A DNA stretch of 64,000 nucleotides, from positions 62,001-126,000 of the forward strand of contig NZ_FOIR01000002.1 of NCBI RefSeq assembly GCF_900111145.1, in the 5' to 3' direction. A program made the translations under genes and the position numbers. Below the pieces are notes generated by a model. The model worked only from the letters and a program-made list of their open reading frames with translations. It did no database searches and had not been told where the DNA came from. Position 1 is the first letter of the stretch; the number at the start of each line of letters is the position of its first letter. Source of the DNA: Roseivirga pacifica. GTDB lineage: Bacteria > Bacteroidota > Bacteroidia > Cytophagales > Cyclobacteriaceae. Shown piece by piece: positions 42,275 to 51,104 of this stretch.

Positions 42275-44788
42275 TTGACCAAAATACTTACACCACTTCT
42301 TGGTGTTTTACTTCTATTTAGCGGAGTATATACACACGCACAAACGGTTATTGAAGGTAAAGTGACCGATTCTTCCACAGGAGATCCCATTCCGTTTGCC
42401 AATGTGGTAATCAAGGGTTCGTCTGTTGGCTCCACTACCGATTTCGATGGTTTTTTTAAGATCAAAGGCGATGCTGAATCCGATACGCTGGTGGTTTCAT
42501 ACATTGGTTATGAAAGAAAAGAAAAGCGCTACGAAAAAGGCGTAAGCCAAGTGCTCAATTTTCAGCTTAATCCGGAGGCTACCAATTTGGGTGATTTTGT
42601 TATTGTGGCAGGGAAGCAAGAGAATCCTGCTTTTCCAATTATGCGCCAAATAATTGAAAACAAGAACCGCAACGACAAAAGGTCGCTCGATGCCTATCAG
42701 TATACTAGCTACAATAAGATTGAGGTAGATGTGGACAACATTACGGATAAGCTTCGCGAAAAGAAGTTTATGAAGCGAATAACCTCGGTTCTAGATTCTA
42801 TCGAGACCATTGCTGGTGAAGATGGAAAGCCGATTTTGCCGCTTTTTATCTCCGAATCGCTTTCAGATTTCTATTATCGTTCCGAACCGCGTTTGCAGAA
42901 GGAGTATGTGCGAAACACCAAAATTACAGGCGTTGGTTTAGAGGATGGCTCATTGATCAGTCAGGTAATTGGTTCTTCATTTCAGCAGTACAATTTCTAT
43001 CAAAACAGAATGAATATTGTAGACAAGGAATTCGCCTCGCCTATTGGGGATGGCTGGCGATTGCTCTACGATTATGAGCTGCAGGATAGTTTGTACATAG
43101 ATGATGACTATTGTTATTTGTTGGAGTTTCAGCCGAAAAACGATCAGGAGTTGGCTTTTACTGGTAAAATGTGGATTACCAAAAATGAGTTTGCCTTGAA
43201 GAGAATTGATGTTACCATGGCAAAAACGGCTAACATCAACTTTATAGAGAAGATTAAGATTCAGCAGGAGTTGGATAGAACTGAAACTGGGCCATGGTTG
43301 CCGGTGAAATCACGAATTTTGGTTGATGTGGCAGAGCTTACCAATAACTCGGCTGGGTTCTTGGCTAAGTTTTACAGCTCCAATCAGAATCTGCAAGTAA
43401 CCAAACCTAAACCTACAAGTTTTTACGAACGAGGTATTGAACTGGCAGAAGAAGCCGTAACCAATAGCGAAGACTTTTGGGCGCAGCACAGGCATGAGAA
43501 ACTTAGCCCTACGGAGGTGAATGTTATCGCCATGATTGATACGCTGAATAATATTCCTTTCGTAAAAACCTGGACTGAGATAATGAAAACGGCCGCTCGT
43601 GGCTATGTGGAAGTTGGAATGTTCGACATTGGGCCGATCCCTTTAACCATTTCAGGTAATAATGTGGAAGGCTGGAGAGGCCGATTAGGTGGGCGAACCA
43701 ATGAGAACTTTAGTAAAAAGTGGCAGTTCAATGGCTATGGCGCTTACGGCCTTGACGATAAAAAATGGAAGTACGGTTTTGGTGCAAAGTATATTATAGA
43801 TCGGAAAAAGTGGACCACAATATCAGCCAACTACCGAACGGATATCGATCAGTTTGGTGTACAGGTAAACCCGCTAACAAGTATTGCAGAGGGTAGTGCC
43901 TTTATCGCACTAACTTCTCTGGGCGATTTGGTTCGGCCGTTTTATTACGACAGGGCACAAGTAGAGTTTGCGCGCCAGTTTTCACGGGCGTTTTCGGCTT
44001 CTGTGTCGCTAAGGAACCAAAACTTTACGCCTCTTTTTGACTTCCGATACAGAAAGGAATTGAATCGGGTAGATTCGCCATTAGGCACAGATTTTACAAC
44101 CACGGAAACAATTGTTAGGCTAAAATATGCCCGCGATGAAACCTTCCTAATCAATGATAATAACCGAATTAGTTTAGGAACCTTGCGTTGGCCAATCTTC
44201 ATGCTTTCATACACCCGCGGTTTCAAAGGGCCAATTAACGGAGACTTTGATTACAATAAGGTGGATATAGCGGTTTCTCAAACCCTCAAAATGGGTTTTT
44301 GGGGGAATATGAGCTACCAAATCAATGCAGGGCATATTTTCGATGAAGTTCCTTATCCCTTGCTTACGGCACACATTGGTAACGAATCTATCGTGTACAC
44401 CGACATAGCTTTCAACACCATGGATTTCTATGAGTATGTGAGCGAAACCTATGGGTCGCTTAAGCTACAGCACAAGTTTGAAGGCTTTATTCTGAATAGA
44501 ATCCCTTTGATTAAGAAGCTGAAGTGGAGGTTGGTAGGTACAGGTAGTATGTTATTCGGGGGAGTTAGTGAGTCTACTTTGGCAGTACAAGTGTTGGAAG
44601 ATGAAAACGGCAATCCCTTGCCTCAATTCGGAACACTAAAGCCTAGCAAACCATTCACAGAGGTAGGTATTGGTATAGAAAACATCCTAAAATTCTTTAG
44701 GGTAGACTATGTGCGAAGGCTTACGTACCTAGATCAGCCAAGGGTGAGAAAATCCACAATAAAGGTTAGTTTCGATATATCCCTTTAA
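42275..44788 (+). CDS. DUF5686 outer-membrane protein with carboxypeptidase-like regulatory domain
   Basis: The 837-residue protein starts at a TTG, because a stop codon lies only four codons upstream and this is the only codon that yields a good signal peptide (LTPLLGVLLLFSGVYTHAQ). Residues 24-105 form a CarboxypepD_reg-like domain (VIEGKVTDSSTGDPIPFANVVIKGS). The rest is a DUF5686-type barrel, with many aromatic beta-strands such as YQYTSYNKIEV and WRGRLGGRTNENFSKKW, ending in FDISL. Family function is unknown, and the gene is thought to encode an outer-membrane barrel. It stands between trmH and thrS. Confidence 0.85.
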   Translation: MTKILTPLLGVLLLFSGVYTHAQTVIEGKVTDSSTGDPIPFANVVIKGSSVGSTTDFDGFFKIKGDAESDTLVVSYIGYERKEKRYEKGVSQVLNFQLNPEATNLGDFVIVAGKQENPAFPIMRQIIENKNRNDKRSLDAYQYTSYNKIEVDVDNITDKLREKKFMKRITSVLDSIETIAGEDGKPILPLFISESLSDFYYRSEPRLQKEYVRNTKITGVGLEDGSLISQVIGSSFQQYNFYQNRMNIVDKEFASPIGDGWRLLYDYELQDSLYIDDDYCYLLEFQPKNDQELAFTGKMWITKNEFALKRIDVTMAKTANINFIEKIKIQQELDRTETGPWLPVKSRILVDVAELTNNSAGFLAKFYSSNQNLQVTKPKPTSFYERGIELAEEAVTNSEDFWAQHRHEKLSPTEVNVIAMIDTLNNIPFVKTWTEIMKTAARGYVEVGMFDIGPIPLTISGNNVEGWRGRLGGRTNENFSKKWQFNGYGAYGLDDKKWKYGFGAKYIIDRKKWTTISANYRTDIDQFGVQVNPLTSIAEGSAFIALTSLGDLVRPFYYDRAQVEFARQFSRAFSASVSLRNQNFTPLFDFRYRKELNRVDSPLGTDFTTTETIVRLKYARDETFLINDNNRISLGTLRWPIFMLSYTRGFKGPINGDFDYNKVDIAVSQTLKMGFWGNMSYQINAGHIFDEVPYPLLTAHIGNESIVYTDIAFNTMDFYEYVSETYGSLKLQHKFEGFILNRIPLIKKLKWRLVGTGSMLFGGVSESTLAVQVLEDENGNPLPQFGTLKPSKPFTEVGIGIENILKFFRVDYVRRLTYLDQPRVRKSTIKVSFDISL

Positions 44789-44898
44789 TTCCCGCGATTT
44801 ATCTCTTTTAGCCCTAGTAGAACAAAGAAATATTGCATATTTGCACTCTCTAAATTTTAACCAAATCCCGATGGTTTGTAGCATTGGGTAACAGAAAA

Positions 44899-46857
44899 AT
44901 GAGTGATTCAAATATTAAAGTAACCTTGCCTGATGGCAATGTAAAGGAGTTTCCGCAAGGAGCATCGGCCATGGATGTGGCCATGAGTATTTCAGAAGGG
45001 CTTGCACGTAACGTATTGGCGGCCGAAGTAAACGGAGAAGTTTGGGATGCAGACAGAGCTTTGCCTGCAGAAACCGCTTTGAAACTACTCACCTGGAACG
45101 ATCAGGACGGAAAATCAACATTTTGGCACTCATCGGCTCACTTAATGGCCGAAGCACTAGAGGCGCTTTACCCTGGTATTAAGCTTGGAATAGGCCCTGC
45201 CATTGAGCATGGTTATTATTACGATATCGATTTTGGTGATCAAGAATTTGACAGTGCAGACCTTGAGCAAATTGAGAACAAAATGCTCGAGTTGGCACGC
45301 GAAAAGAATACTTATAATCGCTCTGAAGTAAGCAAGTCAGATGCGATTGCTTACTTTGAAGAAAAAGGTGATGAATACAAACTAGAGCTTATTGATGGCC
45401 TAGAGGATGGTTCAATCACTTTCTACCAACAAGGTGCTTTTACGGATCTTTGCCGTGGACCACACATTCCGCATACAGGAATGATCAAAGCTGTAAAGCT
45501 ACTGAATGTGGCTGGAGCATACTGGCGTGGTGACGAAAAGAGAAAGCAATTAACGCGTATTTACGGCATTACTTTCCCTAAGCAAAAGGAGTTGAAGGAA
45601 TACCTTCACATGCTAGAGGAAGCCAAGAAGCGCGACCATAGAAAAATTGGTAAGGAGCTGGAGCTTTTCACTTTCTCTGAGAAAGTAGGAATGGGGCTGC
45701 CGCTTTGGTTACCAAAAGGAGCAAAGCTACGCGAGCGCTTGGAGTCATTCATGCGTAAGGCGCAAGTAAAAGCCGGCTACGAGCCTGTAGTAACGCCTCA
45801 TATTGGGCATAAGAATTTGTATGTTACTTCAGGTCACTACGAGAAATACGGGGAAGATTCTTTCCAGCCAATTAATACGCCACACGAAGGCGAAGAGTTC
45901 TTGCTTAAGCCAATGAACTGCCCGCACCACTGTGAAATTTACAAGTCGAAACCAAGGTCTTATAAAGACTTACCGGTGCGTTTGGCAGAGTTTGGTACGG
46001 TTTATCGTTACGAGCAAAGTGGTGAGTTGCATGGTTTAACACGCGTTAGAGGTTTTACCCAAGATGATGCCCATATTTTCTGTAGCCAAGACCAAGTAAA
46101 AGAGGAATTTAAAAAGGTAATAGACCTGGTACTTTATGTGTTTGAGTCACTTGGCTTTGCTGACTATACAGCGCAAATAAGCTTAAGAGATCCTGAGAAC
46201 AAACAAAAGTATATTGGCTCTGATGAGGCGTGGAATAAAGCGGAGAGCGCAATTATCGAAGCTGCTGCAGAAAAGAATTTAAATACTGTTACAGAGCTTG
46301 GAGAAGCGGCTTTTTATGGTCCTAAGCTAGACTTTATGGTTAAGGATGCTTTGGGTAGAAAATGGCAGCTTGGAACAATTCAGGTTGATTATAATTTACC
46401 AGAGCGATTTGAGCTAGAATATACAGGTTCTGACAACCAAAAACACAGACCGGTAATGTTGCACAGGGCACCATTTGGTTCGCTTGAGCGTTTCGTTGCC
46501 GTGCTAATTGAGCACTGCGCTGGTGAGTTTCCACTTTGGTTAACACCAGATCAGGTGGCTATTTTACCTATCTCAGAAAAATATGCCGATTATGCTCAAG
46601 AAGTTTATTCGGTTTTGGAGAACAATGACATCACAGGCTTTGTTGACCATAGAGATGAAAAAATTGGAAGAAAAATTCGCGATGCAGAAGTGAAGAAAAT
46701 CCCAATTATGCTCATTGTAGGGGAGAAGGAGGCTGAAGCCAGGGCCGTAGCAGTACGTAAACATGGCGAAGGAGATGTGGGAACATTTTCAATAGACGAA
46801 TTCATTACTTATTTTAATAACGAAAAAGCAAAGTCGCTTGGTAGCTCGGCAGAATAA
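44899..46857 (+). CDS. thrS: threonyl-tRNA synthetase
   Basis: The 652-residue enzyme from ATG 44899 (an upstream TTG at 44884 would add five residues) charges tRNA-Thr. Domains in order are an N-terminal TGS fold ([17 protein letters not shown]), the editing domain with [12 protein letters not shown] and YYDIDFG, and the class II catalytic core. The core has the zinc ligands in [11 protein letters not shown], motif 2 [30 protein letters not shown] and motif 3 [22 protein letters not shown]. The C-terminal anticodon-binding domain follows ([24 protein letters not shown]). It precedes infC in the normal order for this gene cluster. Confidence 0.97.
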   Translation: MSDSNIKVTLPDGNVKEFPQGASAMDVAMSISEGLARNVLAAEVNGEVWDADRALPAETALKLLTWNDQDGKSTFWHSSAHLMAEALEALYPGIKLGIGPAIEHGYYYDIDFGDQEFDSADLEQIENKMLELAREKNTYNRSEVSKSDAIAYFEEKGDEYKLELIDGLEDGSITFYQQGAFTDLCRGPHIPHTGMIKAVKLLNVAGAYWRGDEKRKQLTRIYGITFPKQKELKEYLHMLEEAKKRDHRKIGKELELFTFSEKVGMGLPLWLPKGAKLRERLESFMRKAQVKAGYEPVVTPHIGHKNLYVTSGHYEKYGEDSFQPINTPHEGEEFLLKPMNCPHHCEIYKSKPRSYKDLPVRLAEFGTVYRYEQSGELHGLTRVRGFTQDDAHIFCSQDQVKEEFKKVIDLVLYVFESLGFADYTAQISLRDPENKQKYIGSDEAWNKAESAIIEAAAEKNLNTVTELGEAAFYGPKLDFMVKDALGRKWQLGTIQVDYNLPERFELEYTGSDNQKHRPVMLHRAPFGSLERFVAVLIEHCAGEFPLWLTPDQVAILPISEKYADYAQEVYSVLENNDITGFVDHRDEKIGRKIRDAEVKKIPIMLIVGEKEAEARAVAVRKHGEGDVGTFSIDEFITYFNNEKAKSLGSSAE

Positions 46858-46878
46858 AAATTGTTGAGTTGCACTATG

Positions 46879-46909
46879 TTGATTATTAGAAAAATAATAG
46901 CGACATTTG
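46879..46909 (+). promoter_or_regulatory. candidate promoter of the infC-rpmI-rplT operon
   Basis: TTG (46879-46881) and GACATTTG (46902-46909) are separated by 20 bases. The second element differs from the consensus TAnnTTTG at the first base, so the call is tentative. Confidence 0.4.
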
Positions 46910-46927
46910 CAGTCATTTTAACAAAAC

Positions 46928-46942
46928 AAGGAGGTTACAATC
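46928..46942 (+). promoter_or_regulatory. strong Shine-Dalgarno site and rare AUC initiation codon of infC
   Basis: AAGGAGGT (46928-46935) lies five bases upstream of an in-frame ATC (46940-46942). The next ATG (46949) is 14 bases away, too far for the usual spacing. Strong SD sites are scarce in this phylum, and IF-3 genes in other bacteria use non-AUG AUU or similar starts, which IF-3 itself discriminates against. The sequence therefore supports an AUC start with autogenous control. Confidence 0.6.
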
Positions 46943-47494
46943 GCAAAAATGAGAAGACGCTATCCGCCAAGAGGTCGGGTAGAAGAGCCGTACAAAGTTA
47001 ATGGTAAGATTACTGCCCGAGAGGTTCGGGTTGTAGGCGAAGGCATAGAGCAAGGAGTTTTTCCTCTCGCGAAAGCGCTGGAAATGGCGAAGAACGAAGG
47101 ATTAGACTTGGTCGAAATCTCAGCAAAGGCGACTCCTCCGGTTTGTAAAATAATTGATTACTCTAAGTTTAAGTACGACCAAAAGAAAAAGCAGAAGGAG
47201 ATTAAAGCGAAAGCTGCTAAAACGGTCATGAAGGAAATTAGGTTTGGGCCGAATACGGACGACCACGATTTCGAGTTTAAACTTAAGCACGCAATCAACT
47301 TTCTAAAAGAAGGAGCAAAGGTTAAGGCTTATGTTCATTTTAAAGGAAGAACGATTGTGTATAAGGAAAGAGGAGAAATTTTACTCCTTAAGTTTGCGCA
47401 AGCTTTGGAAGAATACGCCAAGGTTGAGCAACTGCCAAAGTTAGAAGGAAAGAGAATGTTCCTTTTCTTGGCACCTAAGCAACAGAAGAAATAA
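46940..47494 (+). CDS. infC: translation initiation factor IF-3
   Basis: The protein joins the 30S subunit and checks the initiator tRNA-start codon pairing. The N-domain ([66 protein letters not shown]) is joined by a basic helix to the C-domain ([42 protein letters not shown]). From the ATC it has 184 residues including MAK. From the ATG at 46949 it has 181. The SD site supports the ATC. The gene starts the infC-rpmI-rplT operon. Confidence 0.95.
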   Translation: MAKMRRRYPPRGRVEEPYKVNGKITAREVRVVGEGIEQGVFPLAKALEMAKNEGLDLVEISAKATPPVCKIIDYSKFKYDQKKKQKEIKAKAAKTVMKEIRFGPNTDDHDFEFKLKHAINFLKEGAKVKAYVHFKGRTIVYKERGEILLLKFAQALEEYAKVEQLPKLEGKRMFLFLAPKQQKK

Positions 47495-47514
47495 TTTTTA
47501 AACAATTATTAATA

Positions 47515-47709
47515 ATGCCTAAAGTAAAAACTAAATCTGGAGCGAAAAAGCGTTTCAAATTGACAGGAAGTGGCAAAATTAAAAGAAAGCATGCTTTCAA
47601 AAGCCACATCTTGACCAAGAAAGAGACGAAGCAGAAGCGTAATCTTACTCACATGGGCTTGGTTGACAAGTCTGATGAGAAGAACGTAAAGCACATGCTC
47701 AACATCTAA
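47515..47709 (+). CDS. rpmI: 50S ribosomal protein L35
   Basis: The 64-residue basic protein has the L35 features: [27 protein letters not shown] near the N-terminus and [13 protein letters not shown], then a short tail. Its length is normal. It lies 20 bases after infC and is followed after 88 bases by rplT, so the three are one transcript. L35 binds the 23S rRNA near the exit region. Confidence 0.96.
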   Translation: MPKVKTKSGAKKRFKLTGSGKIKRKHAFKSHILTKKETKQKRNLTHMGLVDKSDEKNVKHMLNI

Positions 47710-47734
47710 TTTCTATTAGAAGGTTCTAATGTTT

Positions 47735-47780
47735 AACCGGAGGTTTGGCCTTAAGTATCTCGATACTCGGGATCGCCAAA
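47735..47780 (+). promoter_or_regulatory. possible L20-related leader structure between rpmI and rplT
   Basis: TTTGGC (47744-47749) pairs with GCCAAA (47775-47780), enclosing AGTAT/ATACT (47754-47758 and 47763-47767). A competing AACC/GGTT pairing (47735-47745) shares bases. Mutually exclusive pairing upstream of rplT is like leader control of L20 in other bacteria, but it is inferred only. Confidence 0.3.
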
Positions 47781-47797
47781 AATCAAAAAATTAAATT

Positions 47798-48142
47798 ATG
47801 CCTAGATCAGTAAACTCAGTTGCTTCAAGAGCAAAAAGAAAAAGAGTACTCAAGTTATCCAAAGGATACTGGGGAAGAAGAAAAAACGTTTGGACGGTAG
47901 CGAAAAATGCCGTTGAGAAAGGTCTCGTTTACGCTTACAGAGATAGAAAAGCGAAAAAGAGAGAATTTAGAAAATTGTGGATCCAGAGAATTAATGCAGG
48001 TGCAAGAGAGCACGGTTTGTCATATTCTCAATTTATGGGTCAGTTGGGTAAATCAGGAATTGAATTGAATAGAAAGGTTTTAGCTGACCTTGCAATGAAT
48101 CATCCTGAGGCATTCAAAGCGGTAGTAGAAAAAGTTAAGTAA
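47798..48142 (+). CDS. rplT: 50S ribosomal protein L20
   Basis: The 114-residue protein has the L20 pattern: the long basic N-terminal helix ([27 protein letters not shown]), [30 protein letters not shown], and the C-terminal domain [15 protein letters not shown]20 is essential early in 50S assembly and in some bacteria represses its own operon. It ends in an intrinsic terminator at 48164-48193. The 88-base gap before it, long for an operon of this type, holds an RNA stem-loop. Confidence 0.97.
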   Translation: MPRSVNSVASRAKRKRVLKLSKGYWGRRKNVWTVAKNAVEKGLVYAYRDRKAKKREFRKLWIQRINAGAREHGLSYSQFMGQLGKSGIELNRKVLADLAMNHPEAFKAVVEKVK

Positions 48143-48163
48143 TTCACTACCAACAAGATTCAG

Positions 48164-48193
48164 TACCTCGTCAAATTGGCGGGGTATTTTTTT
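48164..48193 (+). terminator. terminator of the infC-rpmI-rplT operon
   Basis: TACCTCGTC (48164-48172) and GGCGGGGTA (48178-48186) pair with two G-U positions. A run of seven T follows immediately. The stop codon of rplT is 22 bases upstream. Confidence 0.92.
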
Positions 48194-48213
48194 GTAAAAA
48201 GGTGTGCAATAAG

Positions 48214-48246
48214 CTTGTGATTTTAAGAGTTCGTTGCTTACCTTTG
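48214..48246 (+). promoter_or_regulatory. promoter of tRNA-Met
   Basis: CTTG (48214-48217) and TACCTTTG (48239-48246) fit the Bacteroidota -33 TTTG / -7 TAnnTTTG promoter with 21 bases of spacing. The tRNA starts 30 bases later. Confidence 0.65.
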
Positions 48247-48275
48247 CAGCCTCGAAAATGATTCGAGAGACCAAT

Positions 48276-48349
48276 GGCGAGGTAGCTCAGTTGGTTAGAG
48301 CGCAGGATTCATAACCCTGAGGTCACGGGTTCAACTCCCGTCTTCGCTA
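48276..48349 (+). tRNA. tRNA-Met (CAT anticodon)
   Basis: The 74-base cloverleaf has a seven-pair acceptor stem (GGCGAGG with CTTCGCT, two G-U) and discriminator A. The D-arm reads GCTCAGTTGGTTAGAGC. The anticodon arm CAGGA-TTCATAA-CCCTG has CAT in the loop, and the T-arm is GGGTTCAACTCCC. CCA is not encoded. The first pair is G-U, not the C-A of initiators, so it is elongator Met. The lysidine-modified tRNA-Ile2 would also carry CAT but differs in other identity bases. Confidence 0.93.
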
Positions 48350-48350
48350 C

Positions 48351-48382
48351 AAAACCCAGTCGATTTCCGGCTGGGTTTTTTA
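48351..48382 (+). terminator. terminator of tRNA-Met
   Basis: AAAACCCAG (48351-48359) pairs with CTGGGTTTT (48371-48379) with an extra TCG/CGG extension of the stem. A T-run follows. It begins one base after the tRNA. Confidence 0.92.
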
Positions 48383-48461
48383 TTTGTTTTCACTTATAGT
48401 TCGAGGTTTGTAATCTTATAAATAAGTCATATATTACCTCGTAACCTATATTTTTTGGCCT

Positions 48462-48857
48462 ATGGGAAAGAATAAGTTTATTACAGAGTTTGAGATAAAC
48501 GCGTCTCAAAAAATGCTCTTCCCGTATTTGAGCACAGCAAGCGGACTGGCGCAGTGGTTTGCTGATGATGTGAATATTAATGAAGATAAGGTGTATATCT
48601 TCTTATGGGATGGAGAGGAGCACCGGGCCAAGAAAGCTTCACAAAGAACAAATATTAGTGTAAAGTTTGAGTTTCTACCAGAAACGGAAGAAGATGAGGG
48701 TGACCCGAACTACATCGAACTGAAGCTAAACGTGAATGAATTAACACAATCTGTGTTTATCCAAATCACCGATTATTCGGACCTAGACGATCCCGAAGAA
48801 CAGCAGGATTTATGGGAGAACTTGGTGTATTCACTCAAGGAGATTTTAGGAGCTTAA
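48462..48857 (+). CDS. START-like (SRPBCC) domain protein
   Basis: The 131-residue protein begins with KNKFITEFEINASQKMLFPYLSTASGLAQWFADDV, the opening strand and helix of the AHSA1/START-like fold. It continues with short strands (KVYIFLWDGEEHRA, SVKFEFLPE) and the C-terminal helix DLWENLVYSLKEIL. Such proteins form a hydrophobic pocket for small molecules. A conserved Bacteroidota set of this length exists with no known role. It starts after the tRNA-Met terminator and precedes the LptF/G gene by 72 bases. Confidence 0.85.
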   Translation: MGKNKFITEFEINASQKMLFPYLSTASGLAQWFADDVNINEDKVYIFLWDGEEHRAKKASQRTNISVKFEFLPETEEDEGDPNYIELKLNVNELTQSVFIQITDYSDLDDPEEQQDLWENLVYSLKEILGA

Positions 48858-48929
48858 TAATCAGTTGTATTTTTTGGAATTACATGCGCAGGGCATGATC
48901 TTTGTTGCGCTTGGATGCTTTAGGAACGC

Positions 48930-50675
48930 GTGATGAAGAAAATAGACAAGTTGGTTTTTGGTTCGTTTATTGGGCCGTTCTTGCTTACCCTTATTGTTGT
49001 CGATTTTATTCTACTACTCGTTACGCTTATCCGTTACTTCGATGAGCTTTTCGGTAAAGGTTTGAGCTTCGATATCTTTGCTAAGCTAATTACATACTTC
49101 TCAATTTCTAGTTCGCCAGATGCCTTTCCTTTGGCCGTACTGTTAAGTTCTATTATGACCTTTGGTAACTTGGGTGAGCACTCAGAACTGACTGCCATAA
49201 AGAGTTCTGGTATTTCATTGGTTAGGGCACTAGTGCCAATCTTTGTCTTCGTACTTTTTCTTACTGGTGTAACCTATTATACCAATACCCAATTGGTACC
49301 TAAGGTGAACCTTAAAACTTACAGTTTGCTTTGGGATATGCGTACCAAAAAACCCGCTTTGGATATTAAAGAGGGGGTCTTTTATGATGGTATTCCTGGC
49401 TATAGCATTAAGGTAAACGACAAGGTTACCGATGAGCACCTCAAGGACATTATTATTTACGACCATACTAACCAGAATTCCCAATACAATAAGAAAGTAA
49501 CCATTGCTGATTCGGGTAGAATGTATTCATTTATGAATCAGAGATACTTGGCTTTGGAGCTTTTTGATGGTACGCGGTATGAGGAAAACGTGAAAGAAAC
49601 CTATCAGGATAGGTTAGATGGAGGGCAGTTTATTCGCGATAATTTTAAGTCGAGTAAAATGGTTTTCGACCTGTCTTCTTTCGATATGGGTAAGACTGAC
49701 GAGAAGCTTTTTAGAAGGAGTAGATTGGTGCAAACTAGAGAGCAGTTGCTTTATGGAATTGACTCTATGTCTCGAGATTTGTATGAGAAGCGAATTCAGT
49801 TGTTCAAACAGGTCTCTATTTCTTTTAGGTTTACAGCATTGAAAGATATGGAGCCGCCAAGTAAATGGTTGGCCAGCAAAGCATTTTATGATTCAATTCG
49901 GTCTTTAAGGAAGTCGAAGGATCTGGTAGTCGAGGATACTGTTAGGGTGAATCCGATAGAAGGCTCGGGGTTGAAGGATAGGGTTGATGAAATTGTGGCT
50001 CAACAACGAACTGAAGCTTTGGAAGGAGAAGAGGTTGTGGGGGGCTTGCAAGATGGTGTAAATGCTGAGCCTGAAGCACCGGTGTCCAAAGTGATACAAG
50101 AAAAGAAGAGAAGATTGGCTGATAGGGATCTCAATATTCAGGCATTTAGAGAGTATTATAACCCTGATGATACGGTTTACTATGATCGAATGAGGTTTAC
50201 CAACTCTATAAATAACGGTATCACGAATATGCGTACTGCTAAAAATAGGTTGACTACAATTTTGAGGACTGTTGAGTCAATTGAGCGAGATCAGCGCAAG
50301 TTTGTAATTACGCGTAATCAGCAAATGTCGCGTTCATTTGCTTGCCTAATTATGTTCCTCATTGGGGCACCAATTGGTTCTATTATCAAAAAAGGAGGTT
50401 TAGGTATGCCGGTAATCGTGTCGGTTATTTTCTTCCTGATTTACTACATATTGAACACTACTGGTGACAAGTGGGGGAAAGAAGATGTGATGGACCCAGT
50501 AATAGCTGTTTGGATGTCCAATGCCATTCTTTTGCCTGTTGGTTTGTTCTTTTTGCGCCAAGCCAGAAATGATGCGCGTTTGTTCGAATCGGATGCCTAT
50601 GTTACCCTTATTCATAGACTAAGAAAGTTCTTCGAGAAAAGGAAAACTTTAAAAGAAGCCGAAGTTGTGAATTAA
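48930..50675 (+). CDS. LptF/LptG-type lipopolysaccharide export permease
   Basis: The 581-residue protein has the YjgP/YjgQ fold: N-terminal helices (GPFLLTLIVVDFILLLVTLIRYFDEL, FPLAVLLSSIMTFGNLGEHSELTAIKSSGISLVRAL), a large periplasmic domain (about 110-460) and C-terminal helices (FACLIMFLIGAPIGSIIKKGGLGMPVIVSVIFF). It forms the membrane part of the Lpt complex that lifts LPS from the inner membrane to the bridge. The periplasmic part is longer than in E. coli and contains coiled-coil segments. Confidence 0.92.
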   Translation: MMKKIDKLVFGSFIGPFLLTLIVVDFILLLVTLIRYFDELFGKGLSFDIFAKLITYFSISSSPDAFPLAVLLSSIMTFGNLGEHSELTAIKSSGISLVRALVPIFVFVLFLTGVTYYTNTQLVPKVNLKTYSLLWDMRTKKPALDIKEGVFYDGIPGYSIKVNDKVTDEHLKDIIIYDHTNQNSQYNKKVTIADSGRMYSFMNQRYLALELFDGTRYEENVKETYQDRLDGGQFIRDNFKSSKMVFDLSSFDMGKTDEKLFRRSRLVQTREQLLYGIDSMSRDLYEKRIQLFKQVSISFRFTALKDMEPPSKWLASKAFYDSIRSLRKSKDLVVEDTVRVNPIEGSGLKDRVDEIVAQQRTEALEGEEVVGGLQDGVNAEPEAPVSKVIQEKKRRLADRDLNIQAFREYYNPDDTVYYDRMRFTNSINNGITNMRTAKNRLTTILRTVESIERDQRKFVITRNQQMSRSFACLIMFLIGAPIGSIIKKGGLGMPVIVSVIFFLIYYILNTTGDKWGKEDVMDPVIAVWMSNAILLPVGLFFLRQARNDARLFESDAYVTLIHRLRKFFEKRKTLKEAEVVN

Positions 50676-50695
50676 AACTAATCTCACTACTTTTG
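50664..50695 (+). promoter_or_regulatory. promoter of rpsO
   Basis: GTTG (50664-50667) and TACTTTTG (50688-50695), 20 bases apart, match the Bacteroidota promoter. The -33 element lies in the last codons of the LptF/G gene. The rpsO start codon is 39 bases after the -7 element. Confidence 0.6.
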
Positions 50696-50733
50696 CGGCT
50701 GTTTATTTTATCACAATTATAATTTAGCTAAGC

Positions 50734-51009
50734 ATGTATTTATCAAGCGAAAAGAAACAAGAGTTGTTTGAGAATCATGGTCGGTTAAAGTCGAAATCTG
50801 ACACTGGATCTGCAGAGTCTCAAATTTCACTTTTCACCTACCGTATCAATCACCTTACAGAGCATTTGAAAACAAACAAGAAAGATCACTCTTCAAGACT
50901 TGGTCTTTTGAAATTGGTAGGTAAAAGAAGAAGACTTCTAGATTATCTATACAATAGACATATCGAAAGATATCGTGCAATTATTGCAGAATTGAATTTA
51001 AGAAAGTAA
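50734..51009 (+). CDS. rpsO: 30S ribosomal protein S15
   Basis: The 91-residue protein shows the S15 helical pattern: [66 protein letters not shown]15 binds the central domain of 16S rRNA. It is followed by its own terminator and then pnp, the usual rpsO-pnp neighbourhood. Confidence 0.97.
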   Translation: MYLSSEKKQELFENHGRLKSKSDTGSAESQISLFTYRINHLTEHLKTNKKDHSSRLGLLKLVGKRRRLLDYLYNRHIERYRAIIAELNLRK

Positions 51010-51018
51010 AAACTTAGC

Positions 51019-51046
51019 AGGGAATTCTTAGGAATTCCCTTCTTTG
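51019..51046 (+). terminator. terminator of rpsO
   Basis: AGGGAATTC (51019-51027) and GAATTCCCT (51032-51040) form a perfect nine-pair stem with a four-base loop, followed by TCTTT. In other bacteria the rpsO-pnp gap is partly read through and processed by RNase III. Confidence 0.8.
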
Positions 51047-51104
51047 CTTCTAAACTAGGGCGGGTTGTTGTATCTTCCTGCCTATTTATTTATAAACAAA
51101 CTAT

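Noticed and set aside
48276..48349. tRNA-Ile2 (lysidine-modified CAT) or initiator tRNA
   Set aside because: The acceptor stem starts with a G-U pair rather than the unpaired C-A of initiators. The stem and arms resemble elongator tRNA-Met of this phylum. Ile2 identity cannot be entirely ruled out by eye.
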